NCBI RefSeq assembly: GCF_011378855.1 | Contig: NZ_WTLB01000015.1 | Span: forward strand, 21,988-85,987 | Length of the DNA stretch: 64,000 nucleotides | Source of the DNA: Pseudoalteromonas sp. Z1A8 | GTDB taxonomy: Bacteria > Pseudomonadota > Gammaproteobacteria > Enterobacterales > Alteromonadaceae | Reading direction: 5' to 3' | Part shown: positions 1-8,330 of the stretch, in pieces | Position numbering within the stretch: position 1 is the stretch's first letter | Layout: each line of letters begins with the position of its first letter | Made by a program: the position numbers and the translations under genes | Notes under the pieces: generated by a model | Database searches by the model: none | Seen by the model: only the letters and a program-made list of their open reading frames with translations | Told to the model about the DNA's origin: nothing

Positions 1-662
1 CAACACTTACCGCGCAAGATGCTGCAATGCATGTAAAACAAGGTTCAGACAATACAATGGAGCTTGCTAAATACATGCAAGACCTACAGATTGAATTTGC
101 AGAAAGCCAGCAAGCACTCGATAAGCTAGCGCAAGATAGCCAAGAAATTAGCAAAGTTAGCAAAGGGATCAGTGAAATAGCCGATCAAACAAACTTGCTT
201 GCACTTAATGCCGCTATTGAAGCCGCACGCGCTGGCGAGCATGGTCGTGGATTTGCCGTTGTAGCTGATGAGGTAAGAACACTTGCTCAGCGTACACAAA
301 CGCAAACCCAAGAAATTCACCAAATTATTAGTTCCTTACAACAGGCATCTGACGACACTCAGCAAAAAATGCGCTCAAGTGTTGAAAAAATGGAGCAATC
401 AGTAAAAGCAGCCAACCAAACTAATGATGTATTGCAAAGTGCAGAACAAAGCATGGGTGATATTAAACATCAGGGTGAAGTTATTGCAGAGCGTGTTAAA
501 CAGCAGTCAAATGCGACAACACAAGCATTGAATGATTCGCAAGAGGTGAGTAATTTAGCAGATCAAACGCTAACATCAGCTCAATCAACGCTGCAAGATG
601 CACAACAGCTAAGTCGCTTATCCGATGATTTAACTAAATCGATGCAGTTTTTTAAATCTTAA
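1..662 (+). CDS. Methyl-accepting chemotaxis protein, C-terminal part (5' end outside window)
   Basis: The frame is open from base 3, so this is the distal end of a longer gene. It holds the cytoplasmic signalling domain of a chemoreceptor, a long coiled-coil hairpin. The hairpin tip is clear: [26 protein letters not shown] in the family, of which residues from [10 protein letters not shown] through [12 protein letters not shown] are visible at about bases 180-275. This tip binds CheA and CheW and passes ligand signals to the flagellar motor. The flanks are rich in Gln and Ser, as in methylation helices. The ligand-binding part is not in the window, so the stimulus is unknown. The TAA stop shares its last base with a repeat element that starts at 662. 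Confidence 0.93.
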   Translation, partial: TLTAQDAAMHVKQGSDNTMELAKYMQDLQIEFAESQQALDKLAQDSQEISKVSKGISEIADQTNLLALNAAIEAARAGEHGRGFAVVADEVRTLAQRTQTQTQEIHQIISSLQQASDDTQQKMRSSVEKMEQSVKAANQTNDVLQSAEQSMGDIKHQGEVIAERVKQQSNATTQALNDSQEVSNLADQTLTSAQSTLQDAQQLSRLSDDLTKSMQFFKS

Positions 663-823
663 TACCAATACGCTTAATTAAGTGATCTATTTTGAGGGAA
701 GAAAATCGTGTCGATAACAAGGCAAAAATTTCGTTATTTAGTTGTTCTATATCAGAAATTTTTAACGTAGTTAACGTCAGATTTAACCCCTCAAATTGAT
801 TAAGTATTATTACGGATTGGTAT
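662..823. repeat. 162-bp hairpin-forming repeat, subfamily A, copy 1
   Basis: The ends are ATACCAAT and ATTGGTAT, a terminal inverted repeat. Inner arms also pair: TTGAGGG with CCCTCAA, and AAAAATTTC with GAAATTTTT, so the whole unit can fold into one long imperfect hairpin. A near-identical copy lies at 43348-43509. It fills the gap between two convergent genes (the chemoreceptor and mrcB) and starts on the last base of the upstream stop codon. There is no coding capacity. Confidence 0.85.
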
Positions 824-840
824 AATTACGCTAACTATAC

Positions 841-883
841 TTTAAACAACAAAGCCGCTAAATAAGCGGCTTTGTTGTTTAAA
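841..883. terminator. Bidirectional intrinsic terminator
   Basis: A 19-bp perfect inverted repeat (841-859 with 865-883) around a 5-base loop carries the GCCGCT/AGCGGC core with A and T tracts on both sides. It lies 12 bases past the mrcB stop and downstream of the chemoreceptor, so it can end transcripts from both strands. Confidence 0.85.
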
Positions 884-894
884 GTAATCTTAAA

Positions 895-3237
895 TTAACG
901 AATACATTGTGGTCTTGGCTCGAACTCACTCGCTCTAAGCGGTAGCTGAATCACCTTGCCACATCCTGGTGGTGCCTGCTTACCCGTTTGTTCATTTACA
1001 AATGCCCAGCGAATTGATGGTGGACGCGTATCAGCTATTGCTTGTGGGTTAAGTGGCTTTAAGTAACGAATATACGCTTCTAATGCGCCTACGCTGCCTG
1101 TTAACCCCGTGCTTTTGTTGTCGTCTCGACCAAGCCACGCAACAGTCACTGTATTTTGATCAAAGCCTGCAAACCAACTATCACGTAAATCGTTACTAGT
1201 CCCTGTTTTACCTGCTAGTTGGATTGACGGGAAGTGTAAATTTAAGCGTTTAGCAGTGCCGTCTTTCGTTACGCGTTTCATCGCGTATTTAGTCATATAC
1301 ATTGCAGATTTATCAAAACGAGGCTCTGCATTTACTTTATGCTTATAAAGTACTTTACCAACCGAGTCAGTTAATGCCGAAATTGCAGTGAGCTTTTTAT
1401 ATTCGCCATCTGCAGCAATTGTCGTATAAAGCTGAGCAACTTCAAAACTCGACATTTCAACAGCCCCTAAAAGCAACGATGGGTATTCGTTTATCGCCCC
1501 TTTAGCGCCTAATCCTTTTAGTGTTTTCGCGACTTTATCAACACCTACATCGAGGCCTAAATTAACCGCTGGAATATTAATACTGTTACTAAATGCTTTA
1601 TAAAGAGGGATTGCTCCACGGTATTTATGATCAAAATTTTCTGGTTGCCACACTTTTCCCTGCTCATTTGTAACCTGTACTGGCGAGTCATCAAGCAAAG
1701 TAGCTAAATTATAATGTGGTAATTGCAAGGCGGTTAAATACACAGCTGGTTTAACCAGCGAGCCGATATTACGTTTTGTATCTAAAACACGGTTAAACCC
1801 TGAATAACGAACATCGCGCCCTGCAACAAGTGCAGATACACCGCCCTTTTCTACATTAACAGATATCATGGCTGCTTCTAGTTTTTCGGTTCTAGGACGA
1901 TTCTCCAGGTACGGTAAGCTCTTTTCAATAGACTCCTCCATTGCTGTTTGCTTTTGTAAGTCAAAATAAGTAAATACTCTTACGCCTGCATCAAGTGTTT
2001 GCTGATCTGGCAATAATTCATTTAGTTCTCTGTTTACTAACTCTAAATAACCTGGATATGATTTTTGTAAACTCGCTTTCATTGGCGCAATATCAATTGG
2101 GCGATTAAGCGATGCACGGTACTCTTTTGTGCTAAGTAGCTTGTTTTCAACCATAAGGCGAAGCACTAAGTCTCGGCGCTCCATTGTGCGCTCTTTATAA
2201 CGACGTGGGTTGTAATAAGATGGACCTTTAACCATAGCCACCAGCAACGCAATTTGGTCGTATTCAAGCTCGTCTACCGGCTTTGAAAAATAAAACTCAG
2301 ACGCAAGGCCCATGCCGTGCACACCTTGGTTGTATGACTGCCCTAGGTATACTTCATTTAAGTAAGCTTCTAATATTTGATCTTTTGAATAACGGTAATC
2401 TAAAATAAGGGCAATAAAGGCTTCATTTATTTTTCGTACTAAAGAACGCTCACGCGTTAGGTAAATGTTTTTAGCTAGTTGCTGAGTAAGTGTGCTGCCA
2501 CCTTGAACGGTGCGCCCCGCTTTAATATTTGAATAAAGCGCGCGTAAAATAGAAAACACCGACACACCATGATGCTCATAAAAATTACGGTCTTCAACCA
2601 CCAGCAGGGTATCTTTTAGCATTGCAGGAAACTTATCTAGCGGTACAAATTCTCTATCTTGTTTAGAGTCGTTACCAATACGCGCTATTTGCACAGGCTC
2701 TAGGCGAGCAGAGTTTAAGCGCCTACCAAACTTATCTTTAATGGTTGCAACTTTTTGCCCTGCAAAGCGAAGTTCAATAATATGTGATTTTTCAAGGCCA
2801 TCATAAAATTCAAAATCACGACGGTAAATTTTAATGCTATCTGCTGTTTTAACAAACTGCCCTGTTCGGCTCAATCTATTAACGGATGAATAATTTAAAC
2901 GCTCAAGTTCAAATACAACCTCTTGGCTTGATAAAAACTGCCCCGGATAAAACGCCATAGAACGAGCATACACTTGCGCTGGAAGCTGCCATTTATTGCC
3001 TTCAAATATACGTGTTGTTTTTGAGTCTAAATAAATAAAGTACATCGCCATAGCAATAAAAACGGCTAAGCTCAACTTCCAAAAAACCGACCATGTTTTT
3101 CTCATAAAAGAGCGTTTAACAGTGGTTTTAACTGTTTTTTTACTGCCCTTTGATGTGCTTTTTTTTGTCGTGCTTGACGATTTACTTGCACGTTTAGCTG
3201 CAGGTTTGCTGGTAGGTGTTTTTTTATTATCGGCCAT
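895..3237 (-). CDS. mrcB: Bifunctional penicillin-binding protein 1B
   Basis: 780 residues; this class A PBP polymerises lipid II into glycan strands and cross-links the peptides in the periplasm. A Lys/Ser/Thr-rich cytoplasmic tail (1-46) precedes one membrane segment at about 51-70. A UB2H-like region follows. The GT51 transglycosylase domain carries the EDRNFYEHHG motif with catalytic Glu215 and GGSTLTQQLAKN at 247-257. The transpeptidase domain has SLVK (Ser493 nucleophile, Lys496), SIN at 552-554 and KTGTS from 677. This is somewhat shorter than E. coli PBP1b (844 residues). It stands alone with its own terminator. The partner lipoprotein LpoB is not seen here. Confidence 0.96.
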   Translation of the reverse strand: MADNKKTPTSKPAAKRASKSSSTTKKSTSKGSKKTVKTTVKRSFMRKTWSVFWKLSLAVFIAMAMYFIYLDSKTTRIFEGNKWQLPAQVYARSMAFYPGQFLSSQEVVFELERLNYSSVNRLSRTGQFVKTADSIKIYRRDFEFYDGLEKSHIIELRFAGQKVATIKDKFGRRLNSARLEPVQIARIGNDSKQDREFVPLDKFPAMLKDTLLVVEDRNFYEHHGVSVFSILRALYSNIKAGRTVQGGSTLTQQLAKNIYLTRERSLVRKINEAFIALILDYRYSKDQILEAYLNEVYLGQSYNQGVHGMGLASEFYFSKPVDELEYDQIALLVAMVKGPSYYNPRRYKERTMERRDLVLRLMVENKLLSTKEYRASLNRPIDIAPMKASLQKSYPGYLELVNRELNELLPDQQTLDAGVRVFTYFDLQKQTAMEESIEKSLPYLENRPRTEKLEAAMISVNVEKGGVSALVAGRDVRYSGFNRVLDTKRNIGSLVKPAVYLTALQLPHYNLATLLDDSPVQVTNEQGKVWQPENFDHKYRGAIPLYKAFSNSINIPAVNLGLDVGVDKVAKTLKGLGAKGAINEYPSLLLGAVEMSSFEVAQLYTTIAADGEYKKLTAISALTDSVGKVLYKHKVNAEPRFDKSAMYMTKYAMKRVTKDGTAKRLNLHFPSIQLAGKTGTSNDLRDSWFAGFDQNTVTVAWLGRDDNKSTGLTGSVGALEAYIRYLKPLNPQAIADTRPPSIRWAFVNEQTGKQAPPGCGKVIQLPLRASEFEPRPQCIR

Positions 3238-3329
3238 TTAAGTGTAATTTATTCCAAGGGTTATTCACGAGAGTGAGCTTAGCATATAGGGCATAGCCTA
3301 ACATCCGAAAAGTTAACCCCCCCTGAAAC

Positions 3330-3357
3330 AAAAAAAGCTCTACCGAAATAGAGCTTT
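3330..3357 (-). terminator. Intrinsic terminator of glnK-amtB
   Basis: Read on the minus strand: stem AAGCTCTA / TAGAGCTT with a 6-base loop followed by a run of T, about 30 bases after the amtB stop. Confidence 0.85.
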
Positions 3358-3385
3358 ATGTAAACACACTATTATTTAAAAACTA

Positions 3386-4615
3386 TTAGCTGTTTCGAAC
3401 AGAAACAAACTCTGGGTAGGCTTCAATACCACAATCGTGTTGATCCATACCGTTTAGCTCTTCCTCTTCGGTTACTCGTATGCCCATTGTTTTGTTTAGC
3501 ACAGTCCAAACAATAAATGATGCTACAAATACAAAGCCAACAATACAAAGTAGACCAATTAACTGATTAACAAAGCTTGCATCACCGTTGGTTAGTGGTA
3601 CTAACATAATACCTAATGCGCCACATGAACCGTGAACAGAGATAGCACCCACTGGATCGTCAATCTTAACTTTATCAAGTGCTATGATGCTAAATATAAC
3701 AAGTGCACCACCAAGTAGACCAAGTAAACATGCCATTAATGGTGAAGGCGAAAGTGGGTCTGCTGTTATAACAACTAAGCCAGCTAATGCACCATTTAAT
3801 ACCATAGTTAAATCTGATTTACCCCAAAGTACTTTACATACAAACAGTGCAGCAATAGCACCCATTGCAGCAGCAGCGTTGGTGTTAAGTAATATTTGAC
3901 CTACCGCAGTGGCATTTTCTTTATCAGAAAGTAGTAATTGAGAGCCACCGTTAAAGCCAAACCAACCCATCCATAAAATAAATGTGCCTAGTGTAGCAAG
4001 TGGTAAGTTTGAACCTGGAATTGGGTATATTTCACCGTTCTTACCATATTTACCTTTACGAGCACCTAGGATTAATACACCTGCTAATGCTGCGGCTGCA
4101 CCTGCGCCATGTACAATTGCAGAACCTGCAAAATCAACAAAGCCCATTTCAGATAAGAAACCACCACCCCATGTCCAGTAACCTTCAATAGGGTAAATAA
4201 AACCAGTTAGGATTACAGCAAAGCCTAGGAAAGCCCACAATTTCATACGCTCAGCAACAGCACCCGATACAATCGACATAGCCGTTGCAACAAATACTAC
4301 CTGGAAGAAAAAGTCAGATTCTAAAGAATGGTCAGCATCAGCAGCTTGTGTGCCAATTAAAGCGCCTATTGAAGGAATAAAACCACCTTCGGCATTGTCT
4401 ACATACATAATGTTGTAGCCAACTAATAAAAACATCGTACATGCAATTGAATACAGCGCGACATTTTTAGTTAAAATTTCAGCTGTGTTTTTAGAGCGAA
4501 CTAAACCCGCTTCTAACATGGCAAAACCTGCTGCCATCCACATTACTAATATACCTGATATTAAAAAATAGAAGGTATCGAGTGAAAATTTTAGTTCTAT
4601 TATTGTATTTTCCAT
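3386..4615 (-). CDS. amtB: Ammonium transporter
   Basis: 409 residues, about 11 membrane segments; moves ammonium into the cell as a trimer. The twin pore histidines are present: His169 in IVHGAG and His328 in SVHGSCG. The cytoplasmic C-terminus (about 375-409) is the contact site for GlnK in this family. It starts 9 bases after the glnK stop, with a strong GGGGG Shine-Dalgarno, so the two genes are one operon. Expression is expected under nitrogen limitation through the sigma-54-type promoter upstream of glnK. Confidence 0.96.
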   Translation of the reverse strand: MENTIIELKFSLDTFYFLISGILVMWMAAGFAMLEAGLVRSKNTAEILTKNVALYSIACTMFLLVGYNIMYVDNAEGGFIPSIGALIGTQAADADHSLESDFFFQVVFVATAMSIVSGAVAERMKLWAFLGFAVILTGFIYPIEGYWTWGGGFLSEMGFVDFAGSAIVHGAGAAAALAGVLILGARKGKYGKNGEIYPIPGSNLPLATLGTFILWMGWFGFNGGSQLLLSDKENATAVGQILLNTNAAAAMGAIAALFVCKVLWGKSDLTMVLNGALAGLVVITADPLSPSPLMACLLGLLGGALVIFSIIALDKVKIDDPVGAISVHGSCGALGIMLVPLTNGDASFVNQLIGLLCIVGFVFVASFIVWTVLNKTMGIRVTEEEELNGMDQHDCGIEAYPEFVSVRNS

Positions 4616-4624
4616 GAGACCCCC

Positions 4625-4963
4625 TTAAATTGCTTCTTCGTCAAGTTCGCCAGTACGGATACGAACAATTTGATCTAAGTCGTATACGAAAATTTTACCG
4701 TCACCAATTTTACCCGTTGATGCAATTTTAGTGATTGCTTCCACAACGCGTTGACAGTTTTCAGTACGCGTTGCAATTTCAAGTTTGATCTTAGGAATAA
4801 AATCTACTTGGTATTCTGCACCACGATATAACTCAGTATGACCTCGTTGACGTCCAAAACCTTTGACATCAACTACTGTCATCCCCTCAATTCCTAAATC
4901 AGCGAGTGCTTCACGCACGTCATCTAATTTAAATGGTTTTATGATTGCACTAATCATTTTCAT
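4625..4963 (-). CDS. glnK: Nitrogen regulatory P-II protein GlnK
   Basis: 112 residues, the standard PII length. It senses ATP/ADP and 2-oxoglutarate and blocks AmtB when nitrogen is plentiful. The T-loop carries Tyr51 (GAEYQVDF), the residue uridylylated by GlnD. The start MKMISAIIKPFK is chosen because GAGGGGG lies just upstream; the reading frame is open for 21 more codons but that extension has no match to the family and contains the predicted promoter region. Co-transcribed with amtB, which favours GlnK over GlnB. Confidence 0.95.
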   Translation of the reverse strand: MKMISAIIKPFKLDDVREALADLGIEGMTVVDVKGFGRQRGHTELYRGAEYQVDFIPKIKLEIATRTENCQRVVEAITKIASTGKIGDGKIFVYDLDQIVRIRTGELDEEAI

Positions 4964-5010
4964 AGCGGCCCCCTCGGACTCTTTATTGTTATCCTGTTGG
5001 GTTAAACAAT

Positions 5011-5026
5011 CCAACCTTTGTGCCAC
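5011..5026 (-). promoter_or_regulatory. Sigma-54 (RpoN) -24/-12 promoter of glnK-amtB
   Basis: On the minus strand GTGGCAC-AAAGG-TTGGA fits the -24/-12 consensus TGGCAC-N5-TTGCW: the GG is at the right place and the spacing to the -12 element is right, with one deviation (TTGG for TTGC). Transcription would begin near 5000, leaving a leader of about 37 bases before the GlnK start. Confidence 0.72.
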
Positions 5027-5078
5027 TATTTTTATACATTTAAAAACAATAAGTTAGTATAAGTCATAAACTCAACAA

Positions 5079-5105
5079 CAAAAAAAACGCACCAATTAGG
5101 TGCGT
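5079..5105 (-). terminator. Intrinsic terminator of the REC-REC-GGDEF gene
   Basis: On the minus strand an 8-bp stem AACGCACC / GGTGCGTT with a 5-base loop is followed by eight T. It lies about 80 bases past the stop at 5183. The same bases form a perfect NtrC-type palindrome (see next entry). Confidence 0.8.
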
Positions 5106-5134
5106 TAATTTAACAAGTCAGCTACATTGGTGCG
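5089..5134 (-). promoter_or_regulatory. Two candidate NtrC enhancer sites
   Basis: GCACC-N5-GGTGC at 5089-5103 matches the NtrC palindrome core exactly. A second, half-conserved site ending in TGGTGCG covers 5118-5134. Their centres (about 5096 and 5126) are 30 bp apart, close to three helical turns, and lie about 97 and 127 bp upstream of the predicted glnK start of transcription, as expected for sigma-54 enhancers. The first overlaps a terminator stem, so the match could also be structural. Confidence 0.6.
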
Positions 5135-5182
5135 TGATATATCTATATATATTTATCGCGTACCTCGCTTTATTAAGAAAGG

Positions 5183-6406
5183 CTATACCACGCAGTTTCT
5201 ACCTTGGCTTTTAGCTTCGTATAATGCTTTGTCAGCAACACGCATTGCCTGCGTTAAGCTAGTGTCTTGAAAGTCTGCCAAGCCTATACTTGTAGTAATT
5301 TTAATTGATTTATCGCTAATAGAAAAATCGTAACTAGCCAACTTTTTTCTAAATACTTCAAAATATTCGCGACCGCGTTCTAGCTCTATTTCAGGTAATA
5401 TTATGGCAAACTCTTCTCCGCCAACGCGTGCAACCGTAAAGTTTGAAAATGTAGATCGTATTAAAGAACCAACCTGCTTTAAGGCTTGGTCGCCGCCTTC
5501 ATGGCCGAACGTATCATTAATATTTTTGAAAAAATCGATATCAAGCAATGCAAGAGTATTTTTCTGATTTTTACCTTTAAGAAGCTTTTCTGCATATTGA
5601 TAAAAATAGCGTCGGTTATGAAGCCCTGTTAAATGATCCCTATGTGCACTTTCCTTAATATCTGAAATCAGCGACAGCTGCTCCATTGTTTGAAGTACTC
5701 GACAATGAAACTCCTCATTCATAAATGGCTTTGTTAAAAAGTCATTAGCGCCGTATTTAATAAATCGCGCTGATAGGCCATGTTTCCCGGCACCCGACAA
5801 GCCAATAATCGCTAAGTCGTCTCGGCCTCTAAAATTACGCACCGCTTTAACCAGCTCAAAGCCATCCATAGAGGGCATAGCGTAGTCGGTCATAAGTAGC
5901 TTTATATCAGGATTAGCTTTTAATATTTCGAGTGCTTGTTGGCCGTCGTGAGCATCTGTTACATCGAACAATTGCTTTTCAAGCATTTGCTTCATTAACG
6001 AGCGACTCAGCATTGAATCATCCGCTATTAATGCCTTACAGCCTTGGTTTCTTAGTAATTGAGCAACGAGTTTTACAGCGTAGTGGTAAGAATCACGATT
6101 ATCTTTAATAACATAATCAACAACACCTAATTCAAGCATTTGTTGGCGCTTGTATTCATCTATTTTGGAGGTTAAAACGACCGTCGGAATTTTTTTAGAT
6201 AAAGTATATTTTGCAACTTCACCGTGCGGAGCATCGGGCAGAGTTAAATCAACTAACGCAAGCGTATAATCGTGCTTTTCTACATAGGTTGCGCATTCAG
6301 CTAAAGACCAGGCAAAATCAATTGCTACATCAAGGTATTGTGCAGTTAAGTGTCGAAGTACCTGCTGGACTACTTTACTGTCTTCAACCACTAATACTCT
6401 TTGCAT
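5183..6406 (-). CDS. Response regulator with two receiver domains and a diguanylate cyclase domain
   Basis: 407 residues: receiver 1 (1-120, Asp53), receiver 2 (124-245, Asp174, with DD at 129-130 and Lys227), then GGDEF (250-407). The active-site loop reads GGEEF at 329-333, a catalytically competent variant, so it probably makes c-di-GMP from GTP when phosphorylated. The usual RxxD inhibitory site five residues ahead of the loop is absent (FSNF), so product inhibition is probably lost. Architecture resembles PleD. No cognate kinase is adjacent. Its product could feed PelD in the pel operon; that link is inference. Confidence 0.92.
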   Translation of the reverse strand: MQRVLVVEDSKVVQQVLRHLTAQYLDVAIDFAWSLAECATYVEKHDYTLALVDLTLPDAPHGEVAKYTLSKKIPTVVLTSKIDEYKRQQMLELGVVDYVIKDNRDSYHYAVKLVAQLLRNQGCKALIADDSMLSRSLMKQMLEKQLFDVTDAHDGQQALEILKANPDIKLLMTDYAMPSMDGFELVKAVRNFRGRDDLAIIGLSGAGKHGLSARFIKYGANDFLTKPFMNEEFHCRVLQTMEQLSLISDIKESAHRDHLTGLHNRRYFYQYAEKLLKGKNQKNTLALLDIDFFKNINDTFGHEGGDQALKQVGSLIRSTFSNFTVARVGGEEFAIILPEIELERGREYFEVFRKKLASYDFSISDKSIKITTSIGLADFQDTSLTQAMRVADKALYEAKSQGRNCVV

Positions 6407-6772
6407 AAAGCTTCTCTTTACCTTTAATTAATTTAGTAACAAAACAATAAATACAACGCTATTACGGTAATAGCATTTGTCTATAAACATCCGGTGTAGA
6501 GTGCACTGATGTGCTTGAAAGCGTAATCCATTAGATTTTATTAGTGATAGCTTGTATATAAAATCAATACAAGCAGGCCCGCAATATACCTGAATTTTGT
6601 AATTAACTAAATAAAGAAACCAAATTCAAAATAACTATGAAAGTGATAAATGCCCGTCTCTAAGCGCATTTATATTTTACTTAACTAGTATTATCGGCAA
6701 CTAGTCTCAATACTTTTGTTATTTAACTCATTAATGTCTTTAATGGTGTATCAACAATAATAAGGACACCTA
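6407..6772. other. Intergenic region, 366 bp
   Basis: Lies between the divergent diguanylate cyclase and S10 peptidase genes and should carry both promoters. The peptidase has a clear AAGGA ribosome binding site at about 6762. No convincing -35/-10 pair, repeat or hairpin was found. Confidence 0.5.
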
Positions 6773-8290
6773 ATGAAGCTTAGTCGTATTATCAGTTTAC
6801 CGATAACCGTTATTGCATTAATAATTAGTACAAGCACACTTGCCGATAACCAGCGTCGTATTGATGTAGATAGCAAAGTAGTTACCCAACATAAAGCTAA
6901 AATTAATGGCCAACGCTTTAATTATACCGTAGCCACAGGCACACAACCTGTATGGGATGATAAAGGCGACGCAGTTGCGACGCTGCAATACACCTATTAT
7001 ACCCGCGACAAAGTTGACGACAGAACAACTCGTCCATTACTTATTTCGTTTAATGGCGGGCCTGGTTCGGCCTCCGTATGGATGCACCTTGCCTATACTG
7101 GCCCTCGCGTATTAAAAATTGATGACGAAGGCTATCCTATTCAACCTTATGGTGTAAAAGACAATCCATACTCTGTGCTTGATATTGCCGATATTGTTTA
7201 CGTAAACCCAGTAAATACAGGCTACTCTCGCGTACTTGAAAACGACAAAGGCGAACTTCCTTCCAAAGCAAAACAAAAAGAGCTATTTTTTGGTGTTAAT
7301 GCCGATATTAAATACCTTGCTGAGTGGCTAAATACCTTTGTAAATAGAGCAGAGCGCTGGCGCTCACCTAAGTTTTTAATTGGTGAAAGCTACGGTACAA
7401 CACGCGTATCAGGCCTTGCTCATGAGCTTCAAAATAGTCAGTGGATGTATATAAACGGTGTTGTACTGGTATCACCTACCGATATTGGTATTAAGCGCGA
7501 CGGCCCAATTAAAGCAGCTAACCGCCTACCTTACTTTGCAGCGACTGCTTGGTATCACAAAGCACTTAAAGCCGACTTACAAGCTAAAGACCTAGACGAG
7601 TTATTACCTGAAGTTGAAGAGTTTACTGTAAATGAGTTAATTCCAGCGCTTGCTAAAGGTGGTTTTATTAACGCTGATGAAAAACGTCGCATAATTACAA
7701 AGATGGCGCACTACGCAGGCTTATCAGAAAAATTTGTTGAGCAAAATAACTTAGATGTTCCAACTCAATTTTTCTGGAAAGAGCTACTACGTGAACGTGG
7801 TCAAACTGTGGGTCGCTTAGATTCTCGTTATTTAGGAATGGATAAACGCGACGCAGGTGAATCTCCTGACTACTGGGCTGAACTTACCTCATGGTTACAC
7901 TCTTTTACTCCTGCAATTAATCATTATTTGCGTGAAGAGCTAAACTATAAAACAGACGTAAAATATAATTTATTTGGTAATGTTCATCCGTGGGATAGAA
8001 CCGGTAACAATACGGGCGAAAACCTGCGCTTAGCAATGGCGCAAAACCCTTACTTAAACGTGATGATTCAATCAGGATACTTTGATGGTGCAACCAATTA
8101 CTTTGACGCTAAATATACGTTATGGCAATTAGATCCAAGCGGTAAGATGAAAGATCGTTTGAGCTTTAAAGGCTACAGAAGTGGACACATGATGTACCTT
8201 CGCCATGCTGATTTAGAAAGCTCTAACAATGATTTACGTAACTTTATAGAGCACGCTTTACCTAAAGAAGGGCAAGCGGCTAAATATTAA
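6773..8290 (+). CDS. Secreted serine carboxypeptidase-like peptidase, family S10
   Basis: 505 residues with an N-terminal signal peptide (hydrophobic 8-22, cleavage after about Ala24). The alpha/beta-hydrolase signature of S10 is complete: oxyanion NGGPGS at 94-99, nucleophile Ser206 in GESYG, Asp438 in SGYFDG and His472 in SGHMMY. It probably trims C-terminal residues from peptides in the periplasm or outside the cell, in keeping with a protein-degrading marine lifestyle. Single-gene unit followed by a good terminator; no operon partner. Confidence 0.92.
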   Translation: MKLSRIISLPITVIALIISTSTLADNQRRIDVDSKVVTQHKAKINGQRFNYTVATGTQPVWDDKGDAVATLQYTYYTRDKVDDRTTRPLLISFNGGPGSASVWMHLAYTGPRVLKIDDEGYPIQPYGVKDNPYSVLDIADIVYVNPVNTGYSRVLENDKGELPSKAKQKELFFGVNADIKYLAEWLNTFVNRAERWRSPKFLIGESYGTTRVSGLAHELQNSQWMYINGVVLVSPTDIGIKRDGPIKAANRLPYFAATAWYHKALKADLQAKDLDELLPEVEEFTVNELIPALAKGGFINADEKRRIITKMAHYAGLSEKFVEQNNLDVPTQFFWKELLRERGQTVGRLDSRYLGMDKRDAGESPDYWAELTSWLHSFTPAINHYLREELNYKTDVKYNLFGNVHPWDRTGNNTGENLRLAMAQNPYLNVMIQSGYFDGATNYFDAKYTLWQLDPSGKMKDRLSFKGYRSGHMMYLRHADLESSNNDLRNFIEHALPKEGQAAKY

Positions 8291-8304
8291 AATATTGATA
8301 AATA

Positions 8305-8330
8305 AAATGGCTCTTTATGAGCCATTTTTT
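8305..8330 (+). terminator. Intrinsic terminator after the S10 peptidase
   Basis: Stem AAATGGCTC / GAGCCATTT with a 5-base loop followed by T residues. It reaches into the stop codon of the convergent kinase gene at 8329 and may work for both. Confidence 0.85.
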
